This document shows, piece after piece, positions 32,084 through 43,970 of a stretch of DNA of 64,000 nt. The position numbers and the translations under genes are program-made. Origin of the DNA: Thuidium tamariscinum (taxonomy: Eukaryota > Streptophyta > Bryopsida > Hypnales > Thuidiaceae); assembly GCA_947034885.2 (NCBI GenBank), contig OX344750.2, forward strand, positions 2,728,001 to 2,792,000. Reading direction: 5' to 3'. Below the pieces are notes generated by a model that was not told the DNA's origin, made no database searches, and worked only from the letters and a program-made list of their open reading frames with translations. Numbering within the stretch: the first letter of the stretch is position 1; the number at the start of each line of letters is the position of its first letter.

Positions 32084-33475
32084 TATAGTGGGGTACCAAT
32101 CAAAATGTCGTTTTTGAATTCGCAGTGAGAAAAATTTTAGTACTGCCAACTTTCAAGAATTAGTATTTTACCACGAAATTTTTACCACAGCATCATCTTT
32201 AAGATAATGCCAATATATATGCCAAATTTCAAGTCCAAAAAACTCATCAAAAAAAAGTTATTCAAAATCTACCAACATCGGTAGTGATGAAAAACATTTC
32301 ACTACTTTCAACTTTGACACCTTCCTAAGGATTGAGTTTATTTTCTTTTGCCATGAAATTTTGGTCATAAAAGAATCTCTATGTTTATAATATGTATAAA
32401 AAATTTCAAGGTAAAAAAATGTTTTTTTAAGAAGATATTTGAAATCTCCCAACAAGTGTAGTTTTGAGAAATTTTTCATAATTGCCAACTTTGACACCCT
32501 CCCAAGGGCTGAAAAATTGGTTTCTTACCATAAATTTTTTTTTTGAAGTCATCTCTATGTTCATAATATGTGCTCTAAATTTCAAGTTCAAATGAATTAC
32601 CAAAAAGAAGATACACAAAATCTCCCAACATATGTAGTTGTGAGAAAAGTTTCACTATTGCCGACTTTGACACCCTCCCAAGGGTTGAAAATTTGTCTAT
32701 TTAACATGAAATTTTTTGAATAAGATCAAATTTATGTTGATAATATATATTCAAAATTTGAAGTTCAAAACACTTACCCAAAAAAAGATATTCAAAATCT
32801 CTCAACATGTGTAGTTGTGAGGTTGAGTTTTTACATTCGTGTCAAACTTTGCTCCACAAAATACTGACACTATACTTAGGGCTCAAAAACTCCTCCTCAC
32901 AACTACAGATGTTGGGAGATTTTGTATATCTTGTTTTTGGTAATTCATTTGAACTTGAAATTTAGAGCACATATTATGAACATAGAGATGACTTCACAAA
33001 AAGAAAATTCATGGTAAGAAACCAATTTTTCAGCCCGTGGGAGGGTGTCAAAGTTGGCAATTATGAAAATTTTCTCAAAACTACCCCTGTTGGGAGATTT
33101 CAAATATCTTCTTAAAAAAATATTTTTTTACCTTGAAATTTTTTACACATATTATAAACATAGAGATTGTTTCATGACAAAAATTTCATGGCAAAAGAAA
33201 AAAAACTCAATCCTTAGGAAGGTGTCAAAGTTGAAAGTAGTGAAATGTTTTTCATCACTATCGATGTTGGTAGAATTTGAATAACTTTTTTTTGGTGAGT
33301 ATTTTGGACTTAAAATTTGGCATACATATAATTAACTTAAAGATGATGTTGTGGTAAGAATTTTGTGGTAAAATATCAATTTTTGAGCTCTCGAAAGGCT
33401 TTCAAAGTTGGCAATACTAAAAAAATTCTCACTGCAAATTTAAAAACAACATTTTGATTGGTACCACACTGTACA
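32084..33475. repeat. Large palindrome built from about 175-bp tandem units
   Basis: The left arm (32084-32643) and right arm (32897-33475) are inverted copies, starting at GTGGGGTACCAATCAAAATG and ending at its counterpart CATTTTGATTGGTACCACAC. Each arm contains about three units of a repeat keyed by GCCAACTTTGACACCCTCCCAAGG (keys near 32147, 32309, 32486). A fourth unit (from about 32662) lies in the 253-bp spacer and has no partner. Two 79-codon frames on opposite strands (32258-32497 and 33045-33284) are nearly identical only because they are the two arms. They are not called as genes. Confidence 0.85.
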
Positions 33476-34002
33476 TATCCATTTGCTTTGAGAATGGTTC
33501 CAATGGAAAGTGTAAAGTATTTTCATGATATTCACCATTGAAAATTTTAACATATAACTATTGATTTGGAGCTATTTGCAATTTCTACTTATAAAAAATA
33601 ATTGCATTTCAACAATTTGAAGGTGGATTGTGTAATGAGTTTAATATCTTTTAATGGGAAATCAAGTTTTTTATAAGTGCATTTTAGTGTGCTTACACTC
33701 TATGTGGTTGTTCATGTCACCTCCAATCCTCCAAAAAATTTATTTGCAAATTTGGGAAACATTGTGGGAAAAAGAAGCATATTAAATATAGAAAATGTAC
33801 TCTTCTCTCAATATAATCTCACAACTCCTATACAATTTAGCACTCAAAATTCGTGTACTTGTTAATAAACAAACTCTTCAAACATCTATACAATTATATT
33901 TTGAAAAAAAAATCAACTTGCTTCATTGGAGATGACTACAAGCCAATGCACTTTTTCCATAATCAAAACACACTTGAAAAGGCTTGGGCATTTAGGGGTT
34001 AA

Positions 34003-35748
34003 ATTACTGTAAGATGGGTTGAAATTTCTCCAACTTTTATAATAATATTTTTGAAAGTTTGTTGTAGATTTATAAAAATTCTATTGAAGCTACAATGCCC
34101 ATGTACAACAAAAGTATTCTTAAAAATTTGTTACTATTGATAGCCTCAATTGAAGCTACTAGAATTATTAAGTGAAAAACAACAAATGAAGAAGAAAAAG
34201 CTTGTAGTAGGTATTTGAATGGGTCAAAAACAATGCCAAGAACTTTAGTAATTTATTCGCTCATTTTTTTCTTCAAATTTGATAGAATGTTATTGTAGGA
34301 TTTTGTGGTTCACATTGACAGTGAGCACATCAAAAAAATTTAGATTATTAGACATCACAATTTAGTAGATATTTGAATTTGAAATTTATTTAGGTCAATG
34401 GAAAAATATGACATGACACTCTTTGAAGGAACATACCTTAATGATAATATTTTGAAATAATTACCTTTTTGTGCTTAGTGAAAGACAAGCAAAGCCTTCA
34501 AAATGTTCATTTCAAATCTCATAGGATTCTAGTTATTTTGCAATTTTTGGTGGAACTTGTAATGTATGGTGGGTACCTAAATGAGAGTAGAGTAGGCAAT
34601 CCATTCATTTTTGCCCCCCCCCCCATTTCATCAATATTGGCTACTCTATCTCCAATCAGTTTAGATTTACATTAGAGTTCACATAGACTACATCAACATA
34701 AATGTCCAAGAAGTGTTCATCGAAAGCAAAAAATAATCACAGTGTGTACATTGAAAACTACAATGATGACAATATATACATCATTGCTTTCATTGATTTT
34801 GAAACTAGCCTATGATTTGAAATATAATGAGTTATTTATTATAAATAGGATTCAAAGAATGATTTTGAAAAAATTGACAATTATTTTGTTTTTGACAAAA
34901 TAAATGCATAAGAAATTCAAATCTTTATGAATACAATTTCAATGCATAGGAAAAATTTTCCTTCAGCTCATCCATGTAGTAGAGATGCCTTATTCATTAA
35001 ATGGATGGAATTAGTTTATCATCCCATAATGTTTGTAAGCCAAAAATAAGAATGGACACACCTATCTTCTCCTTGAGCTTTTTGGATCGTCTTTTTAAAT
35101 CAAAGGTAGGCAACAATTACATGAGTTGGTTGACTTTTTAGTCTATGATCAAATTGAATTCCAAATCGTGCATGAGCCATGATCTATGCTACACCTTTCA
35201 ACTTCAAGAAATTCTATAGAGAAAAATTAAACTCAAAGTTTGATGAAACTACTACCATTGGATTCATAATGTAGTTTGTTTCCTAAACTTTTACGTTTTT
35301 GAAAAAAAACTTTAAAATTTGAGAGTGTGCAATGAGCTCAAAAAAGAGAGGCAACAACTAGAAAATAGTCCCTTTGGTTACTTGACTTGGGATAAATGGG
35401 TTATTCCCTATAGTAAATAGTGGAATTAAGTTGCTTTCACAATTCGATTGCCATACCCCAAGAAAGTTACAATGCAAGCCATCAAAGTTGTCAAACATTT
35501 CTACAAATACTTCCATTTGCACATATGGAGGTTCATCAGTTCCAACTACACCAATAACTATAGTAGAGGTACCTATTGTTGACCCCCCCTCCATTACCAA
35601 CAAATAGGGTACCCTATTCCAAAGAAATAGGAAGATTGGAATGGATTCCTGTTTTCTCCTTGGAATGTGTATCTCTATACTTTTCCAAGGTTTTGACCAA
35701 TAAGTTAATGACACAGAAGTGAGCATAAATGTTGGTAGGAAGTAATTA
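34003..35748. other. AT-rich intergenic DNA with one unassigned small frame
   Basis: Includes an 11-base C run (34614-34624) and an ATG-initiated minus-strand frame of 122 codons at 35358-35726. The predicted peptide has no recognised motif and no obvious splice context. It is more likely a relic or chance than a gene. Confidence 0.3.
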
Positions 35749-36315
35749 CACTAAATAGTATATTTAGTGTTAGCAACACTATTTACGAACCAAGACACTA
35801 AATATCATTAAGCCTACTAAAGTAAGTGACATTAAATCTCATTTCTAACACTAAAAGTACTCTATGGTAAATCTGAAATATGAAGAGGTTTACATTTAGT
35901 GTTAGAACAGAAGTTCTCAAATGCTAGGAACGCTCTAGGAACATTAGGAACGCTATGCTGATGTGGTTGAGTGATTGCTATGATTGCCATGTCAGAAAAT
36001 ATTAATTAATTAATTAAATTTAAATTTTTAAATTTTTTTAAAATGAATTTAAAAAATAATAATTTTCTTTCTTTCTAATACATTCTGAATTTTTTGGAAA
36101 AAAATTAATTTTTTTTTCAGAATTTAAAAATTCAGACTAGCAAGGGGCTGGTCTGCAACAATGAGAACAGTTTCAGGGAACTATTTGAAAATGGGCTCAT
36201 AAATCCTCTTATGTTTAACACTACACTAATTCCTCCAAAGTTGAGATTTAATATTGTGTGGAGTAAGGGGGTAATTATACTAAATGTAATCCAACACTAA
36301 ATATACTTTTTAGTG
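35749..36315. mobile_element. Possible CACTA-like MITE, 567 bp
   Basis: The left end CACTAAATAGTATATTTAGTG and the inverted right end (reverse complement CACTAAAAAGTATATTTAGTG) match over about 23 bp and include a small internal palindrome. The flanking trinucleotides differ (TTA and TAG), so the class and exact ends are uncertain. Confidence 0.45.
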
Positions 36316-36661
36316 TAGTAGGAAAGTATTCTTGAATGATTGAAATTGGATGACTCTAGATGTTGGTTAAAGGTAAAGCCCAACTTTTGCCTTCCAAAAT
36401 TCATAGTAATTTCAATTCAAGAGATAAAATTACCAAATTTTTTGCAATCCCCATTATTTCTATCAATGCATCTCTGAAAATATTTGCTTTGCCTTGCACT
36501 ACCTTGAATTATGTCTAAATGTGTTTATTTTATCAGTTATGGGTACATCTACCATAATTCAAAAATAGTGCATTTGTGTGCATTAACAATAAATATTTAT
36601 ATCGTATGAAATGTCAAGAAATTAGTGAGGGACAACCTACTTTCACTACTTAGTGTTGATA

Positions 36662-37400
36662 AAAGTGAAACACCCATTCCCGCCCTTGTACCTTGCAGTG
36701 GACTGTAGAATCACTCAAATATGTCCCTAGAGTGCTGTTAATGTATTTGCCACATGTGTGATTGTAATTTGCTAACACAATTGAAGGACACATAGGAAAA
36801 TCTGGTTGTCTGAGTACTAATTTTCGTAGGGTTCAGTTTTGGGTGCACCTATTGCACATTTTCAGTGGTCTAGGAAGCCATCACTTCAAAAAAACATAGA
36901 AATTACATACAATGTCCGAATTTTTATTTTATTTTTAATATTCATGATTTACACTCACTAATACTAGAAATATCTCTGTTTAGGAAAATCTCCCTCAAAC
37001 TAAGGTAGCAACATCCATAGCCATTACTACACCCATAACTGACAAGTAAAGCGCCCTTAAATCGTCTTCAAGAGTACCTCCAAATTGTCACTCACTCTTA
37101 ATTTTGATTGGTAAACTCTGAATTTTTTAGATTTTGTTGTGAGAATCAAGGTAGATTTACTAGAGTGCGGTATAGAGTGCCCTAGTGAGTTCCACTTTGA
37201 AAATTCACAGAAATTAGATGACTTGTCCAAAAATTCTATTTTTTTTTTTAAATTCATGATTTTCAGTTGCTAATACTGTAAAAATATTTTTTCTAGAAAA
37301 AGATACCTTCAACTCTACTGAATTGCTTATTTTGACGGTTATGGGTGTTCCTACCTTATGCTGAATTCCTTAATTTGGACGGTTTTGGGTGCTTCCACCG
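36662..37400 (-). mobile_element. TA-flanked MITE (family B), reverse copy with a nested element
   Basis: Ends are AGTGAAACACCCATTCCCGCC and the inverted GGACGGTTTTGGGTGCTTCC, with TA at 37401-37402. Aligns in reverse with 16244-16627 (TAATATTCATGATTTACACTC, ATTGTAATTTGC and GGGTTCAGTTTTGGG blocks). It is interrupted by 37003-37356. Confidence 0.7.
37003..37356. mobile_element. Nested TA-flanked MITE (family C), 354 bp
   Basis: Ends AGGTAGCAACATCCATAGCC and the inverted ACGGTTATGGGTGTTCCTACCT, TA on both sides (37001-37002, 37357-37358). Removing it with one TA rejoins CTCAAAC-TA-TGCTGAATTCC. The uninterrupted copy at about 16270-16290 reads the reverse complement of CTCCAACTATGCTGAATTCC at this point. 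This is direct evidence for a TA target duplication. Confidence 0.85.
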
Positions 37401-37402
37401 TA

Positions 37403-38065
37403 TCTGTCGTAAGCCACTCAAGTGTGAACGCCCTACGGAACCGTTCGTCCCTTCCGTCGATCGCGCCGACTTTCGGTCAAAGCTGCCAGTCCCTCCGTCA
37501 GGCACGGCAATGCGTCCCTGACCTAATCCGATCGTCCTATGTAGCGAATCACCGACGCGGTCATGAAGCCCCTTTTCCGGTTCGGGGGGGTTGGTATTAC
37601 CATTATTACTGTAGTCTTATTATTACACTGACTATAATTGCCGTGCAGTACTATTGTCAGTATTGTGGACACTCTGGCCGGCTCTATCCAGAAAATGCAT
37701 ATTCTCAGTGGTGGAAGCTGTTTGGCGACGTCACCGACCTCGGTGATTGGCACTCCCTGTCACTGTGGGTGCCACTTGCAATATTAACTTACTGCAGTCA
37801 GTGCCTTCCAAGTTCAGTTCCAACCCCCTCCCAGTCTCGGAGTCTTGCATGACTTTTTTTTTTTAAACACATGGACAATTACCATTGATAGAGGGGAAAG
37901 TACACGCGAACCAAGGCACAAGCCCCGGCGAAAGAATTCTTTTGTTTTTCCAATAATCACAATCTAACTCACAACACCTCTCCTCTGTTGTACCTAACTA
38001 CGAAGCTAGAAGGTTAGTCCTTGCATGACTTTTTGGCCGGTGCAAATGGGAAAAAAAATTTGGTT
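37403..38065. other. GC-richer spacer, no gene recognised
   Basis: Noticeably GC-richer than its surroundings between two MITE clusters. A plus-strand frame at 37358-37852 begins in the MITE, lacks family motifs and is not called. Confidence 0.3.
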
Positions 38066-38067
38066 TA

Positions 38068-38765
38068 AGGTGGAAGCACCCAAAATCGTCAATATAAGGT
38101 GGGTACACCCAAAAGTGCCACTTATTGGTACTGTGTTTAGTTACTATTATAAATCCGTTTAGATTTTCATATAGTCTTGTTGGGAAGTGAAAGCATGCAG
38201 TTCCAGTGCACCCAATTCCAATGCACCAAAAAACACAACATTTGAATACTATATGCAAAAGTTATTAATGTTCAAAGTCTATTTTCGAAAGTACCATCTA
38301 TAGAGTGTGTATATAATTGATGTTGGAATTGTACACCAAATGTAAATGGCACTTTAAGGTTAGTTGTGCTTTTGGGTGTACCCACTTTAAGTGATTCAAC
38401 ATAGTTAGAGGCACCTTTCCCTATAAATCATGTTTTTGTAATATTAGTGAGTGAAAGTCATGAATATTGAAAAAGCAATAGATTTTTAAGATGTTGTATG
38501 TAAGTTGATTCTATGATTTTTGAAAATGCCAGCTCCCTATACCATTGAAACTATCACATAACTTAGGTGTATTCTAATATGAAAATTGCAAAAATCAGTA
38601 GTCAATGGATCAAAGTTGACTATGTATTCTTTAAATGTGTTCTTTAAATGTGTTAGCTAATCGTAATTAGACATTTGGAGAACACATTAACCAAAGTTTA
38701 GGGACAAAATTAGGTGAGTCTTGGGTATAAGAATGGGAATAGGTATGCTATTGGTGTTTCTACCT
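38068..38765 (+). mobile_element. TA-flanked MITE (family B) with a nested family A copy
   Basis: The left end is AGGTGGAAGCACCCAAAATCG (TA at 38066-38067) and the right end is TATTGGTGTTTCTACCT, where the outer TA is worn to TT. Aligns in the same orientation as 16244-16627 once the inner element is removed. Confidence 0.7.
38097..38387 (+). mobile_element. Nested TA-flanked MITE (family A), 291 bp
   Basis: Ends AGGTGGGTACACCCAAAAGTG and the inverted CTTTTGGGTGTACCCACTT, TA on both sides (38095-38096, 38388-38389). Removing it with one TA gives TCGTCAATATAAGTGATTC. This matches the uninterrupted relative at 16261-16280 base for base in length. Confidence 0.85.
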
Positions 38766-41466
38766 TTGTTTGAAAATATTGGAAAAACAATCTTGTGAAA
38801 AAATATATAGAAATATTCTATTTGGAGTAAATGGTAGTAGGCAATCTACATAGTGGCATGAAATGGCACTTAAATATGGGCAAGGCAATAAATAGTAATC
38901 ATAAGGCAAAAGTTTTGAGTTCCTAGCTTTGCCAAAAGGCTAAAGCTATAGTCTAATCCACCTCATCAAGGTAGTTGAGTCTACTAGTACCAACCTCCAC
39001 TAAGTCCACTAGTAAATACTTGTGTAAATTTATAGGGAATAATTTATAATTATTTTAGTTGTCCTTAGGGTTAACTTTTCTTCTCAAAATAATAGAAAAG
39101 GGACAATTGAAACGAAAAATGACATGTTGTAATTTGCAAAATGATTGCCTTGTTCTTCAAGTTTGTACTTCAATTGTTGTGGTCTTCTTGTTCTAAATGG
39201 AAGAGCCAATGCTTGTGAGGAAATTGAGCCATGGGCCATTAAATGAAAAGGTGTCAAGTTGTCACAACACATTTCAAAACAATGGTGATTTGTTTTTGTA
39301 AGAGACAAATGATTGGGCTTTAATTTATTAGATTTACCAAAAGATTGACCAATGTTTAGTTGTAATTTAAGTGGTTTTTTGGCAAACAACCTCCAAATAT
39401 CAAAGTGTACAATTCATAAAATCATAATAATTAAAAACTTCAAAAATTGTAATAAGGAATTGAGGAGGTAAGAGGTCAAAGGGAGAGTAATGGAAATATA
39501 GTAGACCTAGTAGATTGAAGAAAATGAATTGGAAATATTAGGAAAGGCCTCTATTTTCTTGATTTATATTATAGCCTTCACTTAGTGAATATAGTCAAAG
39601 TTGCTAAGTTTTTGCCCAACTAAGAACTAATGTGAGTACTGAGTAGTATCAAATATTTCATTTCTAAAGCAAGAAATTAGCTTGGGCTTCAAAAATTGCT
39701 CCCATCCCTCTTTCACCATCATATCTATTGTTTTCTAAATTTGAAAATAATTTTTCAAAGATTTGTTTTCTCTTGGACATGCTTCTTATGCATAGTATTG
39801 AGAATTGGCCAAATCTTGCTAAAGAGACAAAAAAGAAACCCTTAATTGTACATAGAAGACAACAATAGTTGCAAGAAGGATATTGGCTAGCTAAAGTTGG
39901 GAGGCTTCGTGAAAGCAGGAAAAGAGAGTTTTGATTTTTGAAAAGCTTTTTTTGATACAGGATTTAAACTTTTGGATTTCTTATAGTTTGACAAGAAGGC
40001 AAAGCTACTCCAAAAATGTAGATTAATCCTCTTCTATAGGAAAAAAAGCATTATGGATCTTGGCAAAAATAATTTCAACCTAAGAAAGATTGAAAATTCA
40101 TTTCCAATTCCAATACTACATAGATATTTGCTCAAATGATATCCAAACTTCTTTGTAACTAACTAAACCTCACAACTCAATGAAACCTTGTTGATGCTAT
40201 TGCTTTTATTTTTGCTACAAACCAAACTTTGTTCTAGTTCAAACTCTCTATATAGCATGTGTTTTTCAACAACTAGCATCTTCAATGTTTGGGATATTTC
40301 TGAGTTTTACTAGCTATTCTCCTTTAATTCCCATATTGCACTATTTTTTTGAAGACCAAATCCATTATTTTTTCCACTTCTTTTTCTAAATAAAAATTTT
40401 ATAGATTCTTTTTACCAATTTAATAAAAATTCTGAGTTTTCTCTTCATTTTTTCAAATTGCAATTGGAGGTTATTTCCAAATTCCTTTGCCTAACAATGA
40501 ACTAAGTTTATTGACAGTTATTCCCAATCATTGGGCTCCTCACATTTTACACAACATTTACATAATGCTTATGTTGGAAAAGTACATTTTAAGAAATAAT
40601 TAAATATGAATCTAGAATCTCAAATTTGAATAACTGCTGAAAATTTCATCCAGTTACCATTTGAGTTTTTTTCTCATCCACTTTCATTGGTTTGGTTTGA
40701 TTATAGAATAATATAATTGGTTGTCATTCTCACTACAAGTAGTAGGAGGGGTTTTTTAGGCATTCAAATTCCTAAAAGCACCAAAAATAATTGGGGAGCA
40801 TCAAGTCTATAGGAAAACTTTGAAAGAAAAATTGGATGACAATAGAGTTAATTATAAAGGAAACCTTGGTTTGAAATAAGGTGTCAGAGGGAAGTATGAT
40901 TGAGAATAGTAAAAAAGAAATACGACACCAAATTCCTTTGGACCTAAGTTTTGGTGCTCCAAAGAATTTCATCCCACATTTTTTTACAAACTCCAGCTCC
41001 TAGTCCCCATTGCACCCACTTTACAATTAACTCTAATGTCAAGTTGTTCCAATTTAAAAAAATAATTTGGATGAATTTGCCAATTTTCAATGAAATTCAT
41101 CCAAATTTATGAATGAAAAATAGTTCTATCCAAAATATAAATGAATGTAAATTGAATACTAAAATATTTGGCTACATCATTTTCTTGTATGTTGCAGCTT
41201 TAGCACTTCTCCCCAAACCAAGAAAAAAACACTGGACAGTAGTGATCCCAAAATTGGCAAAATTTTGTTCATTTTCTACTTAATTTTTTCATGCCCTTTG
41301 TAAATTTTTTTCAAAATCTTTCAAAAATGAACATTTGGCTAAAAACCCTGAATCTGTTCTGAGATCACTGCTGGGCAGCTTGCCTCACATCCAAAATTCA
41401 TTGGAAAAACTGTCTTACGCAACATCTGAAAAGACGACGGCGACAGAAGCACATTGAATTCGGGAC
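38766..41466. other. AT-rich intergenic DNA, no gene seen
   Basis: No credible exon, element end or RNA gene was recognised over 2.7 kb. Composition begins to rise towards genic values after about 41350. Confidence 0.4.
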
Positions 41467-41658
41467 ATGAATGCCGCTCAAATAATTGCAGCAGCATCGG
41501 TGTCTCATTCTCTTGCACGACAACTGAATGCCGGTGATCAGAAATTCAATGGCGCTGAGGCAGAACCGACGCGCAAATTCCCTTACAATTTCTCCATTTC
41601 GATCAATGGAACTGCTGTAGCAAGCGCTTTCGCAATTGCATTAGTTGCAATAGTTTAG
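41467..41658 (+). CDS. Hypothetical small protein, 63 aa
   Basis: ATG-initiated frame in a GC-richer island about 900 bp upstream of the nodulin-related gene. The peptide has an Ala-rich N-terminus, a polar middle and a hydrophobic C-terminus (residues 47-63, about 17 residues) that could anchor in a membrane. It resembles the general plan of small tail-anchored or GPI-anchored peptides, but I do not recognise a family and no neighbouring exon is evident. It could equally be chance. Confidence 0.25.
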   Translation: MNAAQIIAAASVSHSLARQLNAGDQKFNGAEAEPTRKFPYNFSISINGTAVASAFAIALVAIV

Positions 41659-42115
41659 TAAAGCAAGCAAGCTTATTAGAAAGTTTTACATTGGAACCTC
41701 AACAGTCCGCGGCAGTGAGTCACTGCAATGTCGGAGGAGGAGCGCTTCAATTCCTCAATTGGGATTCTCCAGGCAATGAACTGAAGCTTTTCACACGTTG
41801 TGTCCACAGTGACACGCCTAATTTTAGGGTAATTGGACGGTTGACTGTGGCTATCGTCGCTGGACTCATGATCAGCGAGGACGGAGGAAAGCCAGAGGAG
41901 ATGGTGCTGCTCGAGGGCTGGAAGGGAGGGAGGGACGGACGGACGGAGGAGATGGTCGTCGACTTTTCCAGCAATTATCTGCCGTGGTGCCGTGCCTGAT
42001 CGGATCATGAGGGTAGATTCTTCCCCCCGCCCGCGCTTTTGTGCTATTGGTTGCAGCACCTTTCCCACTACTTCACCATGCCTGCCTCGTCGTCTTCTTC
42101 GTTGTGGCTGTGTCC

Positions 42116-42122
42116 TATATAA
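42116..42122 (+). promoter_or_regulatory. TATA box of the nodulin-related gene
   Basis: TATATAA lies about 130 bp upstream of a spliced leader. A leader intron is supported by CAATCAAG|GTACGT at 42251/42252 and TTTGGCAG|ATG at 42588/42589, so the start codon is the first three bases of the second exon. Confidence 0.6.
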
Positions 42123-42588
42123 CCTCGCTAGCGCTTCGGTAGAGCACCAGGTGTCTTCGCACTCACTTGTTTCTTACTTGTCCATCTCTTGCAGCCTGGT
42201 CTGTTTTCGCTTGTATCGTAGTCAGGACACGTTTCTTCTCCTTCAATCAAGGTACGTCGAGCTTTCGGATGTGAATAACGTTGAGAGTCTTTTGTTTCCA
42301 TGCAATCAAGGTCCATTTGCACTTTGTGGAGTGGAGTGATGTTATCAAAGTGAATTTTAATTAGCCCAATGGTGTATCTGAAGTTATTCCTTGTACTCTT
42401 AATGCCACCATTCGTATCGCCAAGTGCAGTGTGGGCCTTCAGTAATTGGAGTGTACTTGGTACTATTTACATCGGAGTTTCGGTTGTGTCGGGAGTTTCG
42501 GTAAATTTCTGAGTCCAGCAAGGCGATATTGTACATTGAGATTGATGAATTTGGAGTTAAATTGGAAGTCTTCTGTTGCGTTTGGCAG

Positions 42589-43970
42589 ATGAGTTTCTTC
42601 AAACAGGCTCAGGATTTCGCGGCCTCGGTTGGCAACACGAATACCCCAGGCGGTGACAACACGGATGCGCCAGCAGCTCCCGGCGATGGCGGATCATTCG
42701 GAAGTTTCTTGAACACAGCATCGAATGCGCTGAAGTCAGAAGGCGCGGCACCGGCTGGTGACGGGAGCACAGCACCACCTGCTGCTGAGGGGACTTTGCC
42801 TGGCGGTCGCACTGCTCCTACCAACCAAGAGTTGTTGCAGAGCGGTAAGGTATGGAGCTAATTTATTCCGTGCCTCTTATTTGACTTAAATGCTGTGTTA
42901 CTGGAAAACGAAATGGTCTTGTTCAGTTCTCACATTTTCCGATTGCTTTTTTTATCACCTCCCACGGCTCTTTTTCCGACCCTGGTGTTCAACACTCTAT
43001 TCTTTGGCTGTCGGTACCCACTCAAAAGATCGAAACATGTTTTCACTGGGGTTCAATTTGTAACCGATTTAATAGCAGGACAGGAATATGTTCTTTTGGA
43101 ACCCAATGGCAGCTTATTGCAATCACTATTCGTCTGTTCGGTAAGAATTGAGATATTCACCCCTTTCATGATGCCTGCAGCTGCTGTTTGGGGCGGCTCA
43201 AGGAGAGAAGGTCGACCAAAGTCAGCTCGCAGGTATTTTAATTGTGCTCACGATGATCGTAACGTCAAGTTTGTTATATTGGCTCGATTTTTTGTCTGAT
43301 AGAGCGCCAAGTTTCCGGATTTTTATCCGCAGAAAGATTTAAATACTACAACTGGTACAGATTTACGCCGGAGGCTTGTAGTCAACCTTAGGTGATAACT
43401 GATGAAGTATTTTTTCACTGTGAAATTGATTTTCAATATGAATGGCACATGAGCAGGAGCGGCCTCGGATATTCTCGGAGGATTGGCTGCCCACGGGAAT
43501 TTGGACCAAGGTACTTACGGGACATACGTCACCCAAGCTGAGGGGTATCTCGATAAGTACGCAGCAAAAGGCCAGGCCCCAGGTCAGTCCGCTGCTGGAG
43601 CTGGAGCTGGAGCTGCACCTGCGTCTGCGAAGTTGGACTCTCAGGTGCCTGCCGACTCGCAGTCTCCCCCCGACGTGCCCGCGGGGACGACTGATCAGAC
43701 TGATGGATCATCTCAGTCTCCACCTGACCGATCTGTATGTCATGCTCAAAGCTTAATTTATTAAGGAACTACTGTAGTATGTGTGTCGCTCTCTCTTCGA
43801 GAATGATAATTGCTTTATCCTCTTTAACTTTCTTTCATGCCTAAGAGGATTGAGCTGGATGTTTGCAGTCTGATCTTGATACTGCCCCGGTGAACGCTGG
43901 AAGCACTGACGATTACGCCCCAGACCAGCAGCAGACGGGGCGCCCTGCACCCGGCAATAGTCAATATTGA
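42589..43970 (+). CDS. Nodulin-related protein (NRP1-like), 4 coding exons
   Basis: Exons 42589-42849, 43181-43232, 43457-43734 and 43869-43970 join in phase, giving 230 aa. Residues 1-75 are Gly/Ala/Pro/Asp-rich and probably disordered. The conserved core is residues 78-142, with NQELLQSGKLLFGAA, AASDILGGLAAHG and TYVTQAEGYLDKYAAK, matching the core of plant nodulin-related proteins. Residues 143-230 are again low-complexity. Arabidopsis NRP1 is linked to heat and abscisic-acid responses; a similar role here is inference. The first donor is chosen as GGTAAG|GTATGG, because it keeps the core in frame. The earlier AGCG|GTAAGG would shift it. No membrane segment or signal peptide is seen, so it is probably cytosolic or nuclear. 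Confidence 0.85.

Larger units (their letters stand above)
31582..34002. mobile_element. TTAA-ended element, about 2.4 kb, with a large internal palindrome
   Basis: The left end TTAACCCCTAACTGCC (TTAA 31582-31585) and the right end GGCATTTAGGGGTTAA (TTAA 33999-34002) form the TIR. There is no coding capacity. Inside are a smaller TIR element at 31601-31840 and the palindrome 32084-33475. By size it compares with the composite at 3211-5579, but the interiors differ. Confidence 0.65.

Noticed and set aside
32258..33284. Two near-identical 79-codon frames on opposite strands, suggesting a gene pair
   Set aside because: They are the two arms of the palindrome. The frames are made of low-complexity non-coding units.
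37358..37852. 164-codon plus-strand frame
   Set aside because: Starts at a non-ATG codon inside a MITE and shows no motif.
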